From: Dasypus novemcinctus
Lineage: Eukaryota > Chordata > Mammalia > Cingulata > Dasypodidae
DNA: 64,000 nt
NCBI RefSeq assembly: GCF_030445035.2
Contig: NC_080673.1
Location: 163,428,216 to 163,492,215 of the forward strand
Direction: 5' to 3'
Shown here piece after piece: positions 34,003 to 46,029 of the stretch. The notes beneath the pieces were generated by a model, which did no database searches, was not told the origin of the DNA, and saw only the letters and a list, made by a program, of their open reading frames with translations. How positions within the stretch are numbered: the stretch's first letter is position 1; every line of letters starts with the position of its first letter. A program made the translations under genes and the position numbers.

Positions 34003-34427
34003 CTGGCCCAATGGAGGGGGCGTCTGCTACCATGTGGGAGGTCCAAGGTTCAAACCCAGGGCCTCCTGACTTGTGTGATAGGCTGGTCCATGCGCAGTGC
34101 TGATGCATGCAAGGACTGCCGTGCCATGCAGGGGTGTCCCCCACGTAGGGGAGCCCCATGCGCAAGGAGTGCGCCCCCATAAGGAGAGCTACCCAGCATG
34201 AAAAAAGTGCAGCCTGCCCAGGAGTGGTGCCGCACACACAGAGAGCTGACACAACAAGATGATGCAACAAAAGAGAGACACAGATTCCCAGTGCCACCTG
34301 ATAATAATGCAGGCAGACACAGAGGAACACACAGTGAATGGGCATAGAGAGCAGACAACAGGGGTGTGCGGTGATTAGGGGGAGGGCAAGGGGAGAGACA
34401 TTAGTAAATAAATCTTTAAAAAAAATA
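34003..34427 (+). repeat. 5'-truncated long DAS-type SINE in L1
   Basis: Lacks the first ~14 bases of the head (starts CTGGCCCAATGG) but keeps the B-box GGTTCAAACCC, body and AAATAAATC tail. L1 sequence stops at GAAGCACCTGAAAAG and resumes near AAAATGCACATCAAAACC. I find no target duplication, and about 30 bases expected in L1 between these points are absent. Confidence 0.88.
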
Positions 34428-35529
34428 AGAAAGAAAATGCACATCAAAACCACAATAAGATACCATTTCACACCCACTAGAATGGCTGCAGTTAAAAAAA
34501 AAATTACTGGTGTTGGAGAGGATGTAGAATAATAGGAATACTCATTCAATGCTATTGGGAATGTGAAATGGTGTAACCACTATAGAAGACAGTTTAGTAC
34601 TTCCTTGGAAAGCTAAGTAAATAATTGCCACATGACCTTGCAATTCTTCTACTGGATACATACCCCAAAGGATTGAAAGCAAAAACACAAACAGATATTT
34701 GCATGCTGGTGTCCATAGGGCATTATTCAGAATCACCTAAAGATGAAAGCAACCCTGGTGTCCCTCAGCTGATGAATGGATAAACAAAATATGGTATATA
34801 CATACAATGGAATATTATTCAGTCATAAAAAGGAATGAAATCTTGATACATATAACGGCATGGTTGAAACTTGAAGACCTTATGCTGAGTTATACAAGCC
34901 AGTCACAAAAGGACAAGTATTGTGTCATCTCACTGATATGAAAAAATAAGCAAACTCAGAGTTATAATCTAGAATACTCGTTATGAGGGCCTAGGTTGGA
35001 GGTTGAGAATGGGAAGTAAATGCTTAATTTGTGCAGAATTTCTATTTAGGTTGATTGTAAAGTTTTGGAAATGGATGGTGGGGATGGTAGCACATTGTGA
35101 GTATAATTAACAGTACTGCATTATATATGTGAATGTGGTTAAAATTTCAGGTTGTATATATGTTACTAGAATAAAAATTAAAAGATAAAACATAGAACTG
35201 TACACGAACAAAGTGAACCCTATTGTAAATGATGGACTACAGGTAAGAGTATAAAAATGTTCTTTCATGAATTAAAACAAATATACCACAGTAATACAGC
35301 TGTTATTAATAGGGTGGTTATATGGGAAAAAAATACACCTCATGTAAACTATGGACTATAATTAACAGTACAATTTTAATGTTCTTTTATCAATTGTAAC
35401 AAATATATCACAAAAATCAATGTGCCCACAATAGGGGTATATGGGAGCAATCTAATTTTTACATGGTTTTTCCATAAACCTACAAATTCTCTAATTAAAA
35501 AATTTTTTTAATTTAAAAAAAAAACAAAT

Positions 35530-35710
35530 TCTTCCTTTGTCAGGTCTATTGTGGAAACCGGCAAAGGAAAATAGGATTAGGAATGGCTGTTGGGTGTGGT
35601 TTTTGGGTAGCCAACCAAAGAGTACCTTCCCAGGAACATATTTCCAGGCAGACATGACAAATAAATTTCAATGGATTGTTTAAATTAGAGAGTAATATGC
35701 CCTTCAAATG
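35530..35710 (-). other. Unassigned; possible continuation of proviral LTR
   Basis: Sequence right of the L1 tail has no recognised family. Because the L1 starts exactly where the LTR at 31552-32046 stops, this could be the rest of that LTR. I cannot confirm it without a second copy. Confidence 0.25.
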
Positions 35711-35714
35711 TGAT

Positions 35715-35975
35715 AGGGACTAGAGCAAAGTAATTAAGCATGAGAGCTTTGAAGTCAAAATGCCTGGGTTGAAATCTCAACTTATATGTAATTTACCAGC
35801 TGAGTGACTTTGGGTAAATTATTTAACCTCTCTAGGCCTCAGTTTCCACATGCTAAAAAAAAAAAAAAAAAAAAAAAAATGGTACTTACAGTGTTGTGAA
35901 GTTTTAATGTATAGCAGTTATAATACTATCTGATATATGGTAAATACTAACTATTCGATAAATATTAGCCATTGC
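35715..35975 (+). repeat. MIR SINE with A28 expansion
   Basis: GCATGAGAGCTTTGAAGTCA, CTGGGTTGAAATCTCAACT, GAGTGACTTTGGGTAAATTA and CCTCAGTTTCCACATG are MIR core blocks; TAAATACTAACTATTCGATAA is its 3' side. A run of about 28 A (35852-35879) replaces the usual TGTAAAATG area. Confidence 0.9.
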
Positions 35976-35979
35976 TTTT

Positions 35980-36775
35980 ATCCCACACCCAAACCCACAC
36001 TGCTATAGGACAAGGTAAGGGACAGTGGTAGAACGAGGAATTAGGATGTCTACTGCACATGCTACTTGCTAATGGAAACTTTTTGTTTGTATTTTGACCC
36101 CAACATTTAAAAATTGGCATCAAAGTGATTGCAACAAAAAGCCCCTCCTCAAAATGACCATATTTAATGGGGTATAATAAGATATCTTAATTCAGTTTCC
36201 ATGTTTAGTGATAAATAATGAGCTTACAATCTGTATCACACTTCTGCAGATACAATTTAAAACTGCATTCGCAGATTTAGCAGACACTTCACATTGTTGG
36301 CTCAGACTGAATTTGCAATCAATTAAAATCTCATGGTCTACTTACAAGATTCTCCATGAATTGCTTTGTATAATTCATGTAAACTATGCTTCCTAAATAT
36401 GTTGAAGGATAGGTATATCAATATTTTTAACAAGTAGCACGCAGGTAAGCTTGGAGGAAACAGAGGCAGGACATGTTGAATAACAGGCAATTCTCTCTTT
36501 CCCAATCTCTCTGTTAAAATACAGCCCAATCTCACTCTAAATTCATCAGTATTAGTAGAGAGAAGAAAACATGAAGATTGTCTGTGGCTTAACAAGATTG
36601 TTATCTGTACAAATGAAACTGAATTGCTTTTACAAGAATTTGTTATGTGGCAATCTGGTAAATCCAAATGAGTCAAAGAACAGCTTTCCTCCTGTTTCAA
36701 AGGTGTCATATTCTGAAAATAAGATGTGTTTCAAGAGAGCACAAATGTTACTTGGAGGTTCTCTTCCATAGAATG
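35980..36775. other. Unassigned sequence
   Basis: No gene or repeat recognised. The 123-codon minus frame at 36338-36709 shows no recognisable domain. Confidence 0.4.
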
Positions 36776-36779
36776 CTTT

Positions 36780-37145
36780 AAGGTATTAGCAAATTAGTTA
36801 AGAATACTTTTTAGGACTGGTAAAATAATTAATGGCATACCTTGGAATACTATGCTGCTGCAACAAAAAAAGTTTTCTGTGGACTGATATGGAGTATATC
36901 CATGATATATTATTAACATTTTAAAAAAACAAAATGCAAACAGTGAATACAATGCAAACTTAGTTTAAGAAGGCAGTGGGAGAATATATATTCATATTTG
37001 CAAGTATTGAATCTATAAAGAAATCTGGAAAAGCACAAGAAATTGCTAGAAGTGGTTACCTATGCAGAAAAGACAAAGATTTCCTATGAACATGTTTTTA
37101 ATGTTTGAATTATGTAAATACGTATTACAGTAAAAAAATCAAAAT
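36780..37145 (+). mobile_element. Old L1 (L1M-type) 3' end
   Basis: CCTTGGAATACTATGCTGCT, TGATATGGAGTATATCCATG and AGTGGTTACCTATGCAGAAA follow the order of an old L1 3' end, ending in a short A-run. Confidence 0.7.
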
Positions 37146-37279
37146 GTCTTAAAAGTCTGTATTATGTACTTAAATGAATTTGGTTCATGATTTCACAATG
37201 CTATAAAGAAGGACATTTGCCAAAATAATAGTAATTACCTCTGAGTGACTGAATCAAGGATTTTTTTTTTTAACTCTTT

Positions 37280-38215
37280 TTACTTTTCTGGTACTCCCCT
37301 GTGGTAGGTGTATAATGACCTCCCAAGATATCTATGTTGTAATCTCTGGCATCTGCAAATATAACAAAGGGGAATGGATTAAAGTTGTAGATGGAATAAA
37401 ATTTGCTAATAGTTGATGTTAATCAGGGAGATTATTCTGGATTATTTGAGTGGACCCAAAATAATCACAGAGATCCTTAAACGTGGAAGAGGGAGGCAGA
37501 AAAGTCAAATTGATTTATGTGATATTCAACTGGTCATTGTTGAAAAAACAAAAGGGAGCTGTGATGGTTAGGCTCATGTGGCAACTTGGCTAGGTAAAAG
37601 TGCCCTGTTGTTTGTTCAAGCAAGCACTGGCCTAATTGTTATTGTGAAGACATTTCATTGGCATAAATCATCAGTGAATTGATACATCTATGGCTGATTA
37701 CATCTACAATCACTGAGGAGTGTGCCTTCAACAACGAGTGAAGGCTCATCGAATCAGTTGAAAGACCTAAAAGAAGTGATTTCAGCAGTCAGAGAGAAAA
37801 TTCTATCTCTACTTCAGACAGCTTCTCCTGGAGAATTCATCAAGAACCTTGATCGGAGTTCCTGGCTTGCATCCTGCCTTACAGAATCTGGATTCGTGCA
37901 TCTAAAATTGCATGAGACAATTTTATAAACTCTCACAATACAGATATCTCCTGTTAGTTCTGTTTCCCTAGAGAACCCTGATTAATACAGGGTCATAAGC
38001 CAAATAATATCAGCAGCCTCTAGAACCCGGAAAAGGCAAGGAAATGGATTTTCCTCTAGAGCCTCCAAAAAGGAAAGTAGCCTTGCTGACATCTTTATTT
38101 TAACCAGGGAGACTCTTTTTGGACTTCAAACTTCCAGAATTCTTAAGATAATAATTTGTGTTATTATAAGCAACTACATTTATGGTAATTTGTTACAGCA
38201 GCAATAGGAAACTAA
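37280..38215 (+). mobile_element. MLT1-like MaLR LTR split by a second LTR
   Basis: Left half (37280-37560): TGTTGTAATCTCTGGCATCT, GGATTATTTGAGTGGACCC. Right half (37989-38215): GGTCATAAGCC, TCCTCTAGAGCCTCCAAAA, TTTGTTACAGCAGCAATAGG, AAACTAATAC. Together they make one MaLR LTR interrupted by the ERVL-type LTR between them. Confidence 0.8.
37561..37988 (+). mobile_element. MLT2-like ERVL solo LTR
   Basis: Starts TGTGATGGTTAGGCTCATGT, has GGCAACTTGGCTAGGTAAAA and GTTCTGTTTCCCTAGAGAAC and ends CCTGATTAATACA, the hallmark termini of MLT2/ERVL LTRs. Flanks begin GGGAG and GGGTC, so the 5-bp target duplication is only partly conserved. Confidence 0.82.
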
Positions 38216-38219
38216 TACT

Positions 38220-38915
38220 CCTCCCCATATTATCAATAATGAGTATTCCTTTAAAAATCAGAAGAAAATAAGATGTAAAAAAATTTCACATAAGCATGCA
38301 AGCATGGAGTGTGACCGGAGTATTTTATTACATTTGACTAAAGTAACACATGTGTATATGAGATTGTATACCCCATTAGCTTGTAATTATTTGGAGACTT
38401 ATCCCTTGGCACTCAGACAATCTGCAAAAGATGCAAAGAGGCAATAAGTGTGCTTCCCAATCCCTGGTGTTTATATGTTTCATTCTACTCATTGCCCAGT
38501 CCTTAACCTACTTCAGACAGGTATTTTGTATAACCCTCAGCAGAAGTGTAGATCCCACAATCAATAAGAAATTCAAACTGTGAAAAGAAAAGACACATAC
38601 CAGAGAGATACATGCCAATACAATTTCATTGTTTGAACAGCAGGAAATGCTCTGAGACACCAGATAGAAATCTGTTTCTAATGGGATGTACTTAGTTTTC
38701 CAGAGACCAGAAAATTGCCTGTTATGAATATATTGTCATTGTAGCAGTTGGAAAAAGAACAAAAAATTGCACCAAATTACTTTGTATTTCATTGTACCTT
38801 TGAAACCTAAAAACCTAATGCATTGTGGTAGCCAATTTTTTTGAAATATGAAAAATAAAAGGAGATGGAAGATCTTTAAACCCTAAGGAAAGTATTTAAC
38901 TTAAACTTTTTCTTA
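38220..38915. other. Unassigned sequence
   Basis: No gene or repeat recognised. Confidence 0.4.
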
Positions 38916-38919
38916 AATT

Positions 38920-39690
38920 GTTTATTTCCTTTATAATTATGAGACTAATACATGTTCATTGTAGAAAACTTAGAAAATACAGTAAAGCAATAAAAGAAAA
39001 CATTAATCATTCATATTCAGAGGAAACCACCATGAAAATTTTTGCTATATTTACTATCATTCTTTTTATATGCATTTGTCATAATAAAGATGAATAATGC
39101 ATAGTATACATAATTTTATATCTTAGTTTGGTCTGTTAGCATTAAAACAATAGCCTTTCACTTGAGATGTAAAACTCTATAATAATAATTTTTACATTTG
39201 TACAATTTTTATATTTGCACCCACAGTATGAGTATGCCAAAATATATTTACACTTTCCCTAGTATTAAATAATTAGGATTCTTCTAGCTGTTCATTATTT
39301 ACAAATAATGTTACAATAAACAACTTTATACACAGACTTTCCCACACTAAAGACAGTTTCTTTAAGATCAAATCTTAGAAGGGGAATTGCTGACCTGAAA
39401 TGTGCTAATATATTTGAGGAGTTGATACATATTGCTCAAGTTCTTCCTAAAGATATATATATTTATCTTCAAACAATATTTGAGACTTTATATCACAAAT
39501 CTCTCAAGCACTGAGTATTATTTTTTTATTCTGTCAATTTGATCAAAGGAAAATATTTATTTTTATTCAGTTGAATAATTCATTAATTTCTGAATTATAA
39601 ATGTTCTTTTTTGTAAATTGTCCAGTCACATAATTTGCCAATTTGTTTTTCAGGATAAATTTATTTATAAGCATTTCCTGGGGAGTAAGG
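38920..39690 (-). mobile_element. Antisense old L1 (L1M-type) 3' UTR
   Basis: Plus-strand blocks ATGTTCATTGTAGAAAACTT, GCTGTTCATTATTTACAAAT, AATGTTACAATAAACAACTT and AAGGGGAATTGCTGACCTGA are the reverse of a widespread old L1 3' region. A related piece is at 63240-63560. Confidence 0.7.
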
Positions 39691-39694
39691 ATAC

Positions 39695-40280
39695 TGAGTG
39701 AATGATGAGAGGAATTATGGGGTTAATTTCAGATCAAATACACCCACGGAGCATCTTCTCTGCCAAACAAGAAATGGCAATCACATAAATGCTATCAAGA
39801 CCCATGCTCTCTGCCTCCAAAGAAGTCCTTCCAAACATCACCCCAAAACTCAATGTTTGAACCTCATTTTTAAAAATTTAATGAATAGCAAGGAATAAGC
39901 CACAAGTCAGCAGTCCCCTAAAAATCCTTACTTTCAAGAGCAAGTTGGAAGTTCAAATGGAGTCCAAACATGTCTTTTGTAGGAGATCTCTAAACAGAAT
40001 GACATGGAGACAGGCAGAGCAGAGCTAATGAACTTACTAATGAGAAGGTTCCTCAGTACATCGAGTGTCCATGGGAGTATTCTCTTTAGAGGGAGAGAGG
40101 GCCCATTATTGGGCAAGATACTCCATCTGTAGTCTTATTTTTCATATCTACTGCTGAAACTTCTGCTTGTTCAATTGGTGCAACAAAGTTCCACTCCCTT
40201 CTTGAAGACCTTACACAGGTAGAGATTTGTGGACCAACCTTCCCCAGAAGACTGAAGACAATGTATATCATTTAGTAGTA
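39695..40280. other. Unassigned sequence
   Basis: No gene or repeat recognised. Confidence 0.35.
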
Positions 40281-40284
40281 CTTT

Positions 40285-40740
40285 GGTTTCAACTAACACA
40301 GTACCCAACTAAAAATGGCTTAAACAATAAGGACCTAATATCCTAAATTAAAAAAAGTCACAGGATAGGAAGTTCCAGGGTGGTTAATTCAAAAGGTTAT
40401 CAGTGACTAGGCTTAGTTGTTTATATGATTTTCGGAGCTTTTCCAATAGACTTTTCAGATAGATACTAACATTATGTCCTCAAAGAACAATGACCAGTGG
40501 GATATTTTATCAAGGAAGAATATCTTTCCTAGAAGCCACCAATAGGCAAATTCATCTACAACTGATTGGCCAGAATTGGCCACAAACCCCACTCTAAACC
40601 AATTGCAAAGGGAAGTAGGATTACTATAATTGTCTTAAACCAATCATGGCACATCCCCAGGGCCAGGCATTGCTCCCCAGTACCTACACAAAATCCAAGT
40701 TCTATTAGCAAAGAAGTGGAGGAACTGCTGATGTGTTAAC
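40285..40740. repeat. Ancient eutherian interspersed repeat (MER-class)
   Basis: AACTAAAAATGGCTTAAACA, CACAGGATAGGAAGTTCCAG, a TTTTATCAAGGAAGAATATC block, TGATTGGCCAGAATTGGCCA and GGCAGGCATTGCT-like blocks match a common old eutherian repeat that I recognise but cannot name with certainty. Confidence 0.5.
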
Positions 40741-41227
40741 AACCAATTTTGTCTACTACATCATGTCTTATTTGATTCATATTGCCCCAGAATCTAGTGA
40801 GACACTTTACATCTTCTGTACAAAGCAAACATTGTAGACTAAATTAATGAAAGTAAATGTTTGTAATAGCTTTGTAAAATAACTCCTGTGTGTTACTTGT
40901 ACCAAGATTATTTAAGAACTATAAAACATTATGCTATTTTGTAGAAATTTTAAAAATACACAGAAAGCTAAGTTAATAAATACCCTTAATTTGACAGCAT
41001 CAGAATTTCTCTGAAATTGAAAATAAATAAATACATGAATGAATAAATAAAAATAGACTATAGTGATTTGGAGATTAAGTTGGGGTACACATTGAAAAAT
41101 TTTTCAGAATTCTCCTATGGTACCTTTAAACTGATATCAGCATTGATATTGCTCTCCAGTTTTCATGTAATTAAGCCACCGGAAAGCATCTACTAATATT
41201 AGGTTTGCTATCCATTTGGTTGATTCC

Positions 41228-41694
41228 TGTCTTAGTTTCCCAGGATGCTATGACAAATACCACACCATGTATTGGCTTAACAACAGGAATTTATTGGCTC
41301 ATGGTCTAGAAGGCTGGCAGTCCAAAAGCAAGGTGTCTGCAAGTAAGGCCATGCTTTTTCCCAGAGTAGGTGGCGTTCTTGTACTGGCGTGCTGCCATCT
41401 TTGAGCTTCCTTGGCTTCTGTCCTTGCCCCCTGTCAATAGCAATCTTTCTTTGTGCCTGCTCTTCCGGTTTCCACTGACTCTTGCCTCTCCCTTTGGCTT
41501 TCTCCAACTTCTGGCCTCCATTTCTTCTCTTTCCATGCCTCTGGGAATATGATAAAGACTCATGCTCATTCATTTGGGGCACAATTTCACCAAAGACACA
41601 TCTTCAAAATGTCCTGTTTATAATGGGTTCACACCACCAGGATGCAGATTAAGATTAAGAACATGTCTATGTTGGGATCCATATTTCTACCACA
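41228..41694 (-). mobile_element. LTR, MaLR/ERVL-like, antisense
   Basis: Plus strand begins TGTCTTAGTTTCCCAGGATG and ends ATTTCTACCACA. AACAACAGGAATTTATTGGC and CATGGTCTAGAAGGCTGGCA are the reverse of a typical MaLR/ERVL R-U5 region. No clear target duplication. Confidence 0.7.
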
Positions 41695-41699
41695 AAAAT

Positions 41700-41885
41700 C
41701 TACAATAGTTACCTCCTCTATATACCCCAATACTATGATCATAACTGTTTTGGAACATTTATCACATTACACTCAAATATATCCTAGAAAATTGTTTCCT
41801 TCCCTCCTCCTTGAGGTCATGGATGGGACATATTTAGCTCTTTACTTCCAGTGGCACATGGTAGATACTCAATGACGTATTTGCT
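41700..41885 (+). repeat. L2-like LINE 3' end
   Basis: CTCCTTGAGGTCATGGATGG, GGCACATGGTAGATACTCAA and TGACGTATTTGCTCA follow the L2 3' end order. Confidence 0.6.
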
Positions 41886-41889
41886 CAGG

Positions 41890-43125
41890 ACAAAGTCACT
41901 AATATTTACTATGTCATTTGTTCTGGGTCTCATAATATTTATGTGCCACTTACTGAGTAACTGTGTCTCAGCTATAAACCTACCCTTCTATATACCCGGC
42001 TTTGTGATGTGGGGGCTGGAACCCTGCAGCTCACCAATGGTAGGCTCTGCCAATGGGGTACTAAAGGATGTCATGTTCTTTCCTGTCTGCTTCCTGTTCC
42101 TGAGCATCATCCTAAGACTGCTTCTTCACAGCAAGATCCTTTCTTGTAACTGCAACTGAACCCCATTTGCAGTTTAAGCAACACTTGCAGAGCCAGCTTC
42201 ATCAAGTCCCACTTCCCCTCAGAAAGCCCAGCACCAGCTGAACCAGTATCCCTTTTTCAGATCCTTCCTCATGGCTTAGAAACACCAGAACCTGCTGAGC
42301 AGCACCCCTCCTCAGAGGTCTGAGTTTTCATTCTACAGGGAGTGTCTTCTGGGATTCTAAATTTTGATAGTTCCAATCTCTTCCCCTTTTTCCTTCAACC
42401 CTAGCTGCCTCCTGCAGTTGCTACTTCCCTGATACCACAGAATTCTCTTTTAACCCTTTCAGTTACCTAGTTAACAACTTTATACCTAGTTAGCAACCTT
42501 TTATCCTAAATCTCTGTCCAAATAACCTGGTCCCTGACAGATAGAACTTACAAGTTCCCCCATTTTACTAATCTGTGGCATTAAACACATACATTAGGTG
42601 AGCTAATATATCAGAGCCCCATTCTAGGCAAATATTATTTGATAATATTTTTGGGGAATGCCAGAGATGAGCTGTGCTTGGGGGAGGAGTAAAGAAAGAC
42701 TACTGACGGGAGCTCTTAGTCTTTGCGCTATTGCTCTAAGCTGCCCAAACTTGCATCAGCAAAGCAAAATCCCTACAGTTTCCCCTGCAAGGTGATTTCA
42801 CAATCATCTATCTAACTAAAATGCTTCTTGGAATTTCTCACGCCCCCACCTCAAATACTGTATTAAAGTAGCTCTTCCTCTGAAATGCTATACTCCCACA
42901 AAAGGGATTCTGGTAACCACGTTTCTCTCCTTCCTGCTAAAGTTCTAGTGATGTTTTATCACCCCTTGGAGTTTGGCATCCTGAGCAGCAACTTACATCT
43001 CTGCTCCCTTGATGCAGCTCTGTAGATAGACAGATGGTATATAATGTTCTGTGTAAAGTAGGGACCCAAAGTTTTTATAATTCTGAAAATGCTATTTAAA
43101 AGTGAACTTCTGGAAATAGCAGACA
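41890..43125. other. Unassigned sequence, moderately GC-rich in part
   Basis: No recognised gene. The stretch 42000-42480 is less AT-rich and may be an old repeat (a CTAGCTGCCTCCTGCAGTTG block), but I cannot assign it. Confidence 0.35.
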
Positions 43126-43129
43126 TACT

Positions 43130-43325
43130 TATTCAAGTGCTAGGTGCTGTTCCATACAATAAGCATGGATTATTTCATTTAATTCAACAATGAGAGAAGC
43201 ATAGCTATTATCTCCACTTTCTCTGTAAGCAAATTGAGGCATACATAGAGCTTTTATAAATTGTTCATTCTACTTTAGACTAAGACCTAATCTCAGACCA
43301 TCTGGCTCTTAACCTCTCTAGACTA
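43130..43325 (-). repeat. MIR SINE
   Basis: GTGCTAGGTGCTGTTCCATA, TTCATTTAATTCAACAATGA, GCAAATTGAGGCATACATAG and ATCTGGCTCTTAACCTCTCT are reverse MIR blocks in order. Confidence 0.75.
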
Positions 43326-43329
43326 GATT

Positions 43330-44110
43330 GATTCTCAGACCAGACCATGACAGAGAGCATTTTGAATCCTGAGTTGTTACCATTCTCAGGAGACCAATTC
43401 CATCCAAAGGTTCCATTTCTTTGATTGTTTCTGTTCAAAACATCCAGAATTGCCTGTGAGTACTAAATTACTCTGAAAATGAAACTCTTTCAAGAAAAGT
43501 TTGTTCAGCAACACGACAGCAATGGACTTTTAAGCTAGACCCACATAATTTGGTTTTAACCAGCCCTGTGACAGCTTTTTTGGGGAGACCACAGTGCTTT
43601 GTCTTAAGGAGACTGACACACAGCATTAGATAAAGTAAATTGCATGAGGCAATAACAGAAAATAAGTGCAATTGAGCCAAGGAGGGAGACTCCCTGAGGG
43701 TCAGGGCAGCCAGGGAAGTCTGCAGGGAGGAGCTAAGGTCAAGCATTAAATAGCACATTGGTGTTGAGTAGGTTGACTGTCTATGTTGTTAGACTTGTAT
43801 CAAGTAGGACTCTGAGTTTAGAATTGTATCTGAGTCTTTCTTAAAAAGAACAATAAAAGAAAATTTAGGTAATAATCTGACACTGTCAAAGGATAGTCTA
43901 GAAATCTATTATCTAAGAATATTGCAGAGGATGTTGGCTAGAATTTTTAAGATGGGACAGATTATGTAATTCATTTTCAAACTTTTTCATTCTGACTCCA
44001 TAGACAGTATCTCCAAGAAATGCTAAAACCAGATCATCTGAAAGTATACGTGGAGCTACATAATCCAAAGAGGTAAACAAGAGAATATAAAAAAAATAGG
44101 AGTTCGGAGT
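43330..44110. other. Unassigned sequence
   Basis: No gene or repeat recognised. Confidence 0.35.
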
Positions 44111-44111
44111 T

Positions 44112-44158
44112 TGTGTGTGTGTGTGTGTGTGTTTGCATGTGTCTGTGTGTGTGTGCAT
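44112..44158. repeat. (TG)n microsatellite
   Basis: Imperfect TG dinucleotide run interrupted by TTTGCATG and CTGT; the His/Thr-rich minus frames here are its translation. Confidence 0.95.
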
Positions 44159-44159
44159 G

Positions 44160-45120
44160 GGTCCTGCACTTTTTGCCCTCAGATAAATCCCTCCATGCTT
44201 CTCTGGGCTTTATAGAGCAATGGGGCTGACCCTTCAGGCTGGTGTTTCCTAGGCTTTCTGTCAACTGGCTGCTAGCTAGCATGGGAAGCACTGGAAAGAC
44301 GCTGGCAGGCAGGAAAAAAGAGAAGCCAGGGAATTTGTCCCTCTCCTCTGTGTCAGGGAGTGTCTCTGTGGCTCCAACTCTCTGGTGCTCCCACCACAGT
44401 TATAGTTTCTGCGGGGTGACTCCAACCCCTGGGCTCCAGTGACACCACTTCCTCCATTTATTTATGGAGGGTAATGGCTTCCTGCTGTTACTAATCTCTG
44501 GATAAATTTACCATCGCCAGTTGGACTTCTCAACTTGTTCACTGCCTGAATATCCAAATTAAATGTCCTATGTTAAAAACACTAGAAGTGCTTTCCGTGT
44601 AACTTCTTAATCAGTGGTGCAGAGTTTCTGCTATTTCTTACCATGTGGAAGACCCTCCACTATGAAACAATCCTGGTTCTCTGCCCACTCACTTAGAGGG
44701 AAGGAATAAGTCGATTTGATTGATGAATTTGGAAGGAGAAACAGGGCATACAGAGCCCAGTCTCCTCCTCTCCTCTTTCTTTTGGAAGTCAGCCCACCCT
44801 CAGACAGTGTGTGCTCTGCTCTGCTTTTAGCCAAATGGAGAGAGGGGTCTGACCCTAAAGAGGATACTGGCAGGTTTCCAGGGCTGCCTATGGATTTAAG
44901 TTTCAGGACTAGGAAGCACACTTGCATAGATCCAAACACATTCTGCCACATCAGCTTTACCAATAATAAATTCTCTGTCTCCCTCTCAGTTCTCATATCT
45001 CAATTGCTTCAGAACTCAAACAGCAAAGGTCTTTACTAAGACTCCTTAGAAACCCCTGCATATAATATTCATATGATTATATTCTAATTGATCTTCTTCC
45101 TAAGTAAGTCATTAGATCAA
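44160..45120. other. Unassigned sequence
   Basis: No recognised gene. Overlapping frames of 107 and 121 codons on opposite strands (44631-45039) carry no recognisable motif. Confidence 0.35.
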
Positions 45121-45124
45121 TTAA

Positions 45125-45365
45125 AAATAATAGCTAACTTTATAGCTTATAGTGTGCCAGGTATTGTTCTCAGTACTTTATATGGTACTCATTTAATCGT
45201 CAAAACAATAAGATATGTGTTATTAAGATTCCTATTTGTAGCCAAGAAAACAAACACAGAATTTATATCACTTTGCCCATGGCTACTCAGCTAAGAAATG
45301 GTAGAACCAGCAATGAAATCTCAAAAGCTGGGCTACAGAATCTGTGCTCTGAGGCATCATGCTAT
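45125..45365 (-). repeat. MIR SINE, near full length
   Basis: AATAATAGCTAACTTTATAG, GTGTGCCAGGTATTGTTCTC, TTGCCCATGGCTACTCAGCT, AGAAATGGTAGAACCAGCAA and CATGCTATGCTGCCT are reverse MIR blocks in full order. Confidence 0.9.
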
Positions 45366-45369
45366 GCTG

Positions 45370-45930
45370 CCTAAATTTAGGTTTTAACAAATACCCTTCA
45401 TCTAATGTAAATTCATTTTTAGCCCTAGGTATCCTGGCTATATTATTCTCAAATACCTTGTGTAACCCAGGATGCACTCTCACTTTTTGCCATACCTCAA
45501 CTTTGATATCGAACTCCACACTATTTTCCTCTCCAAAAATAATCCATTCTCAGTAAAAAATTAGTAAACAATTTAGATTTTACCAAATAGTTAATTTAAA
45601 AGATAGAAGAAGGGATTTACATCAAGTATTCCAGGCAAACTACAGTTTTGTAGGCAATGAATGCATTTCTGAAGACTTCCATAATTCTATTCTCACAAAT
45701 TGAACAATTAGCCCACGGAAATAAATGTAATATCAGATTACAATGTTTTAAATTTTATTACAGAAGAGTATATTAATATTTTATATCACATGTCACAATT
45801 GCAGAAAACAACATTTGTATATCTTTCCTATTGCTTTCTCAATGAGGATGGGGGAATGTTCTCCACCCTCCCACCACAAAGCAAGTTGACTCATGCCTCT
45901 AATTCCCTCCCGTCCCACACACAAAAGCTC
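45370..45930. other. Unassigned sequence
   Basis: No gene or repeat recognised. Confidence 0.35.
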
Positions 45931-45932
45931 AA

Positions 45933-46024
45933 TTTTTTTTTTCTTCTGAGAAAGTACCAGGGATTGAACCAAGCACCTCGTACATGGGAAACAGACACTC
46001 AAACCACTGGGCTACAACCACTCC
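45933..46024 (-). repeat. Short DAS-type SINE
   Basis: Plus strand: T-run, TTCTGAGAAAGTACCAGGGA, TTGAACC (B-box complement), CACCTCGTACATGGGAAACA, CACTGGGCTACAACCACTCC. Same tRNA-head form as 53676-53765. Confidence 0.85.
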
Positions 46025-46029
46025 CCTTC

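Larger units (their letters stand above)
32047..35525 (+). mobile_element. 5'-truncated L1, ORF2 3' half and 3' UTR, with nested insertions
   Basis: Begins abruptly in ORF2 (ATGCAAGGATGGTTCATTAT) and runs through RT, the C-terminal part (GGCCTTGAATAGCCAAAAAC, CACTGGCACAAGGATAGATA) and a lineage 3' UTR ending in an A-run at about 35525. The best frame (32186-32497) reads ...SETRQDDMILY..., where the LFADD box and about 40 preceding residues are missing. So the reverse transcriptase lacks its catalytic core. It carries a U6/L1 chimera at 33105-33631 and a DAS SINE at 34003-34427. Confidence 0.9.

Noticed and set aside
33893-34549. 218-codon minus frame with apparent hydrophobic segments
   Set aside because: Antisense of L1 and DAS SINE sequence; the hydrophobic runs come from T-rich complement.
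44034-44291. His/Thr-rich small protein
   Set aside because: Translation of a TG/CA microsatellite.
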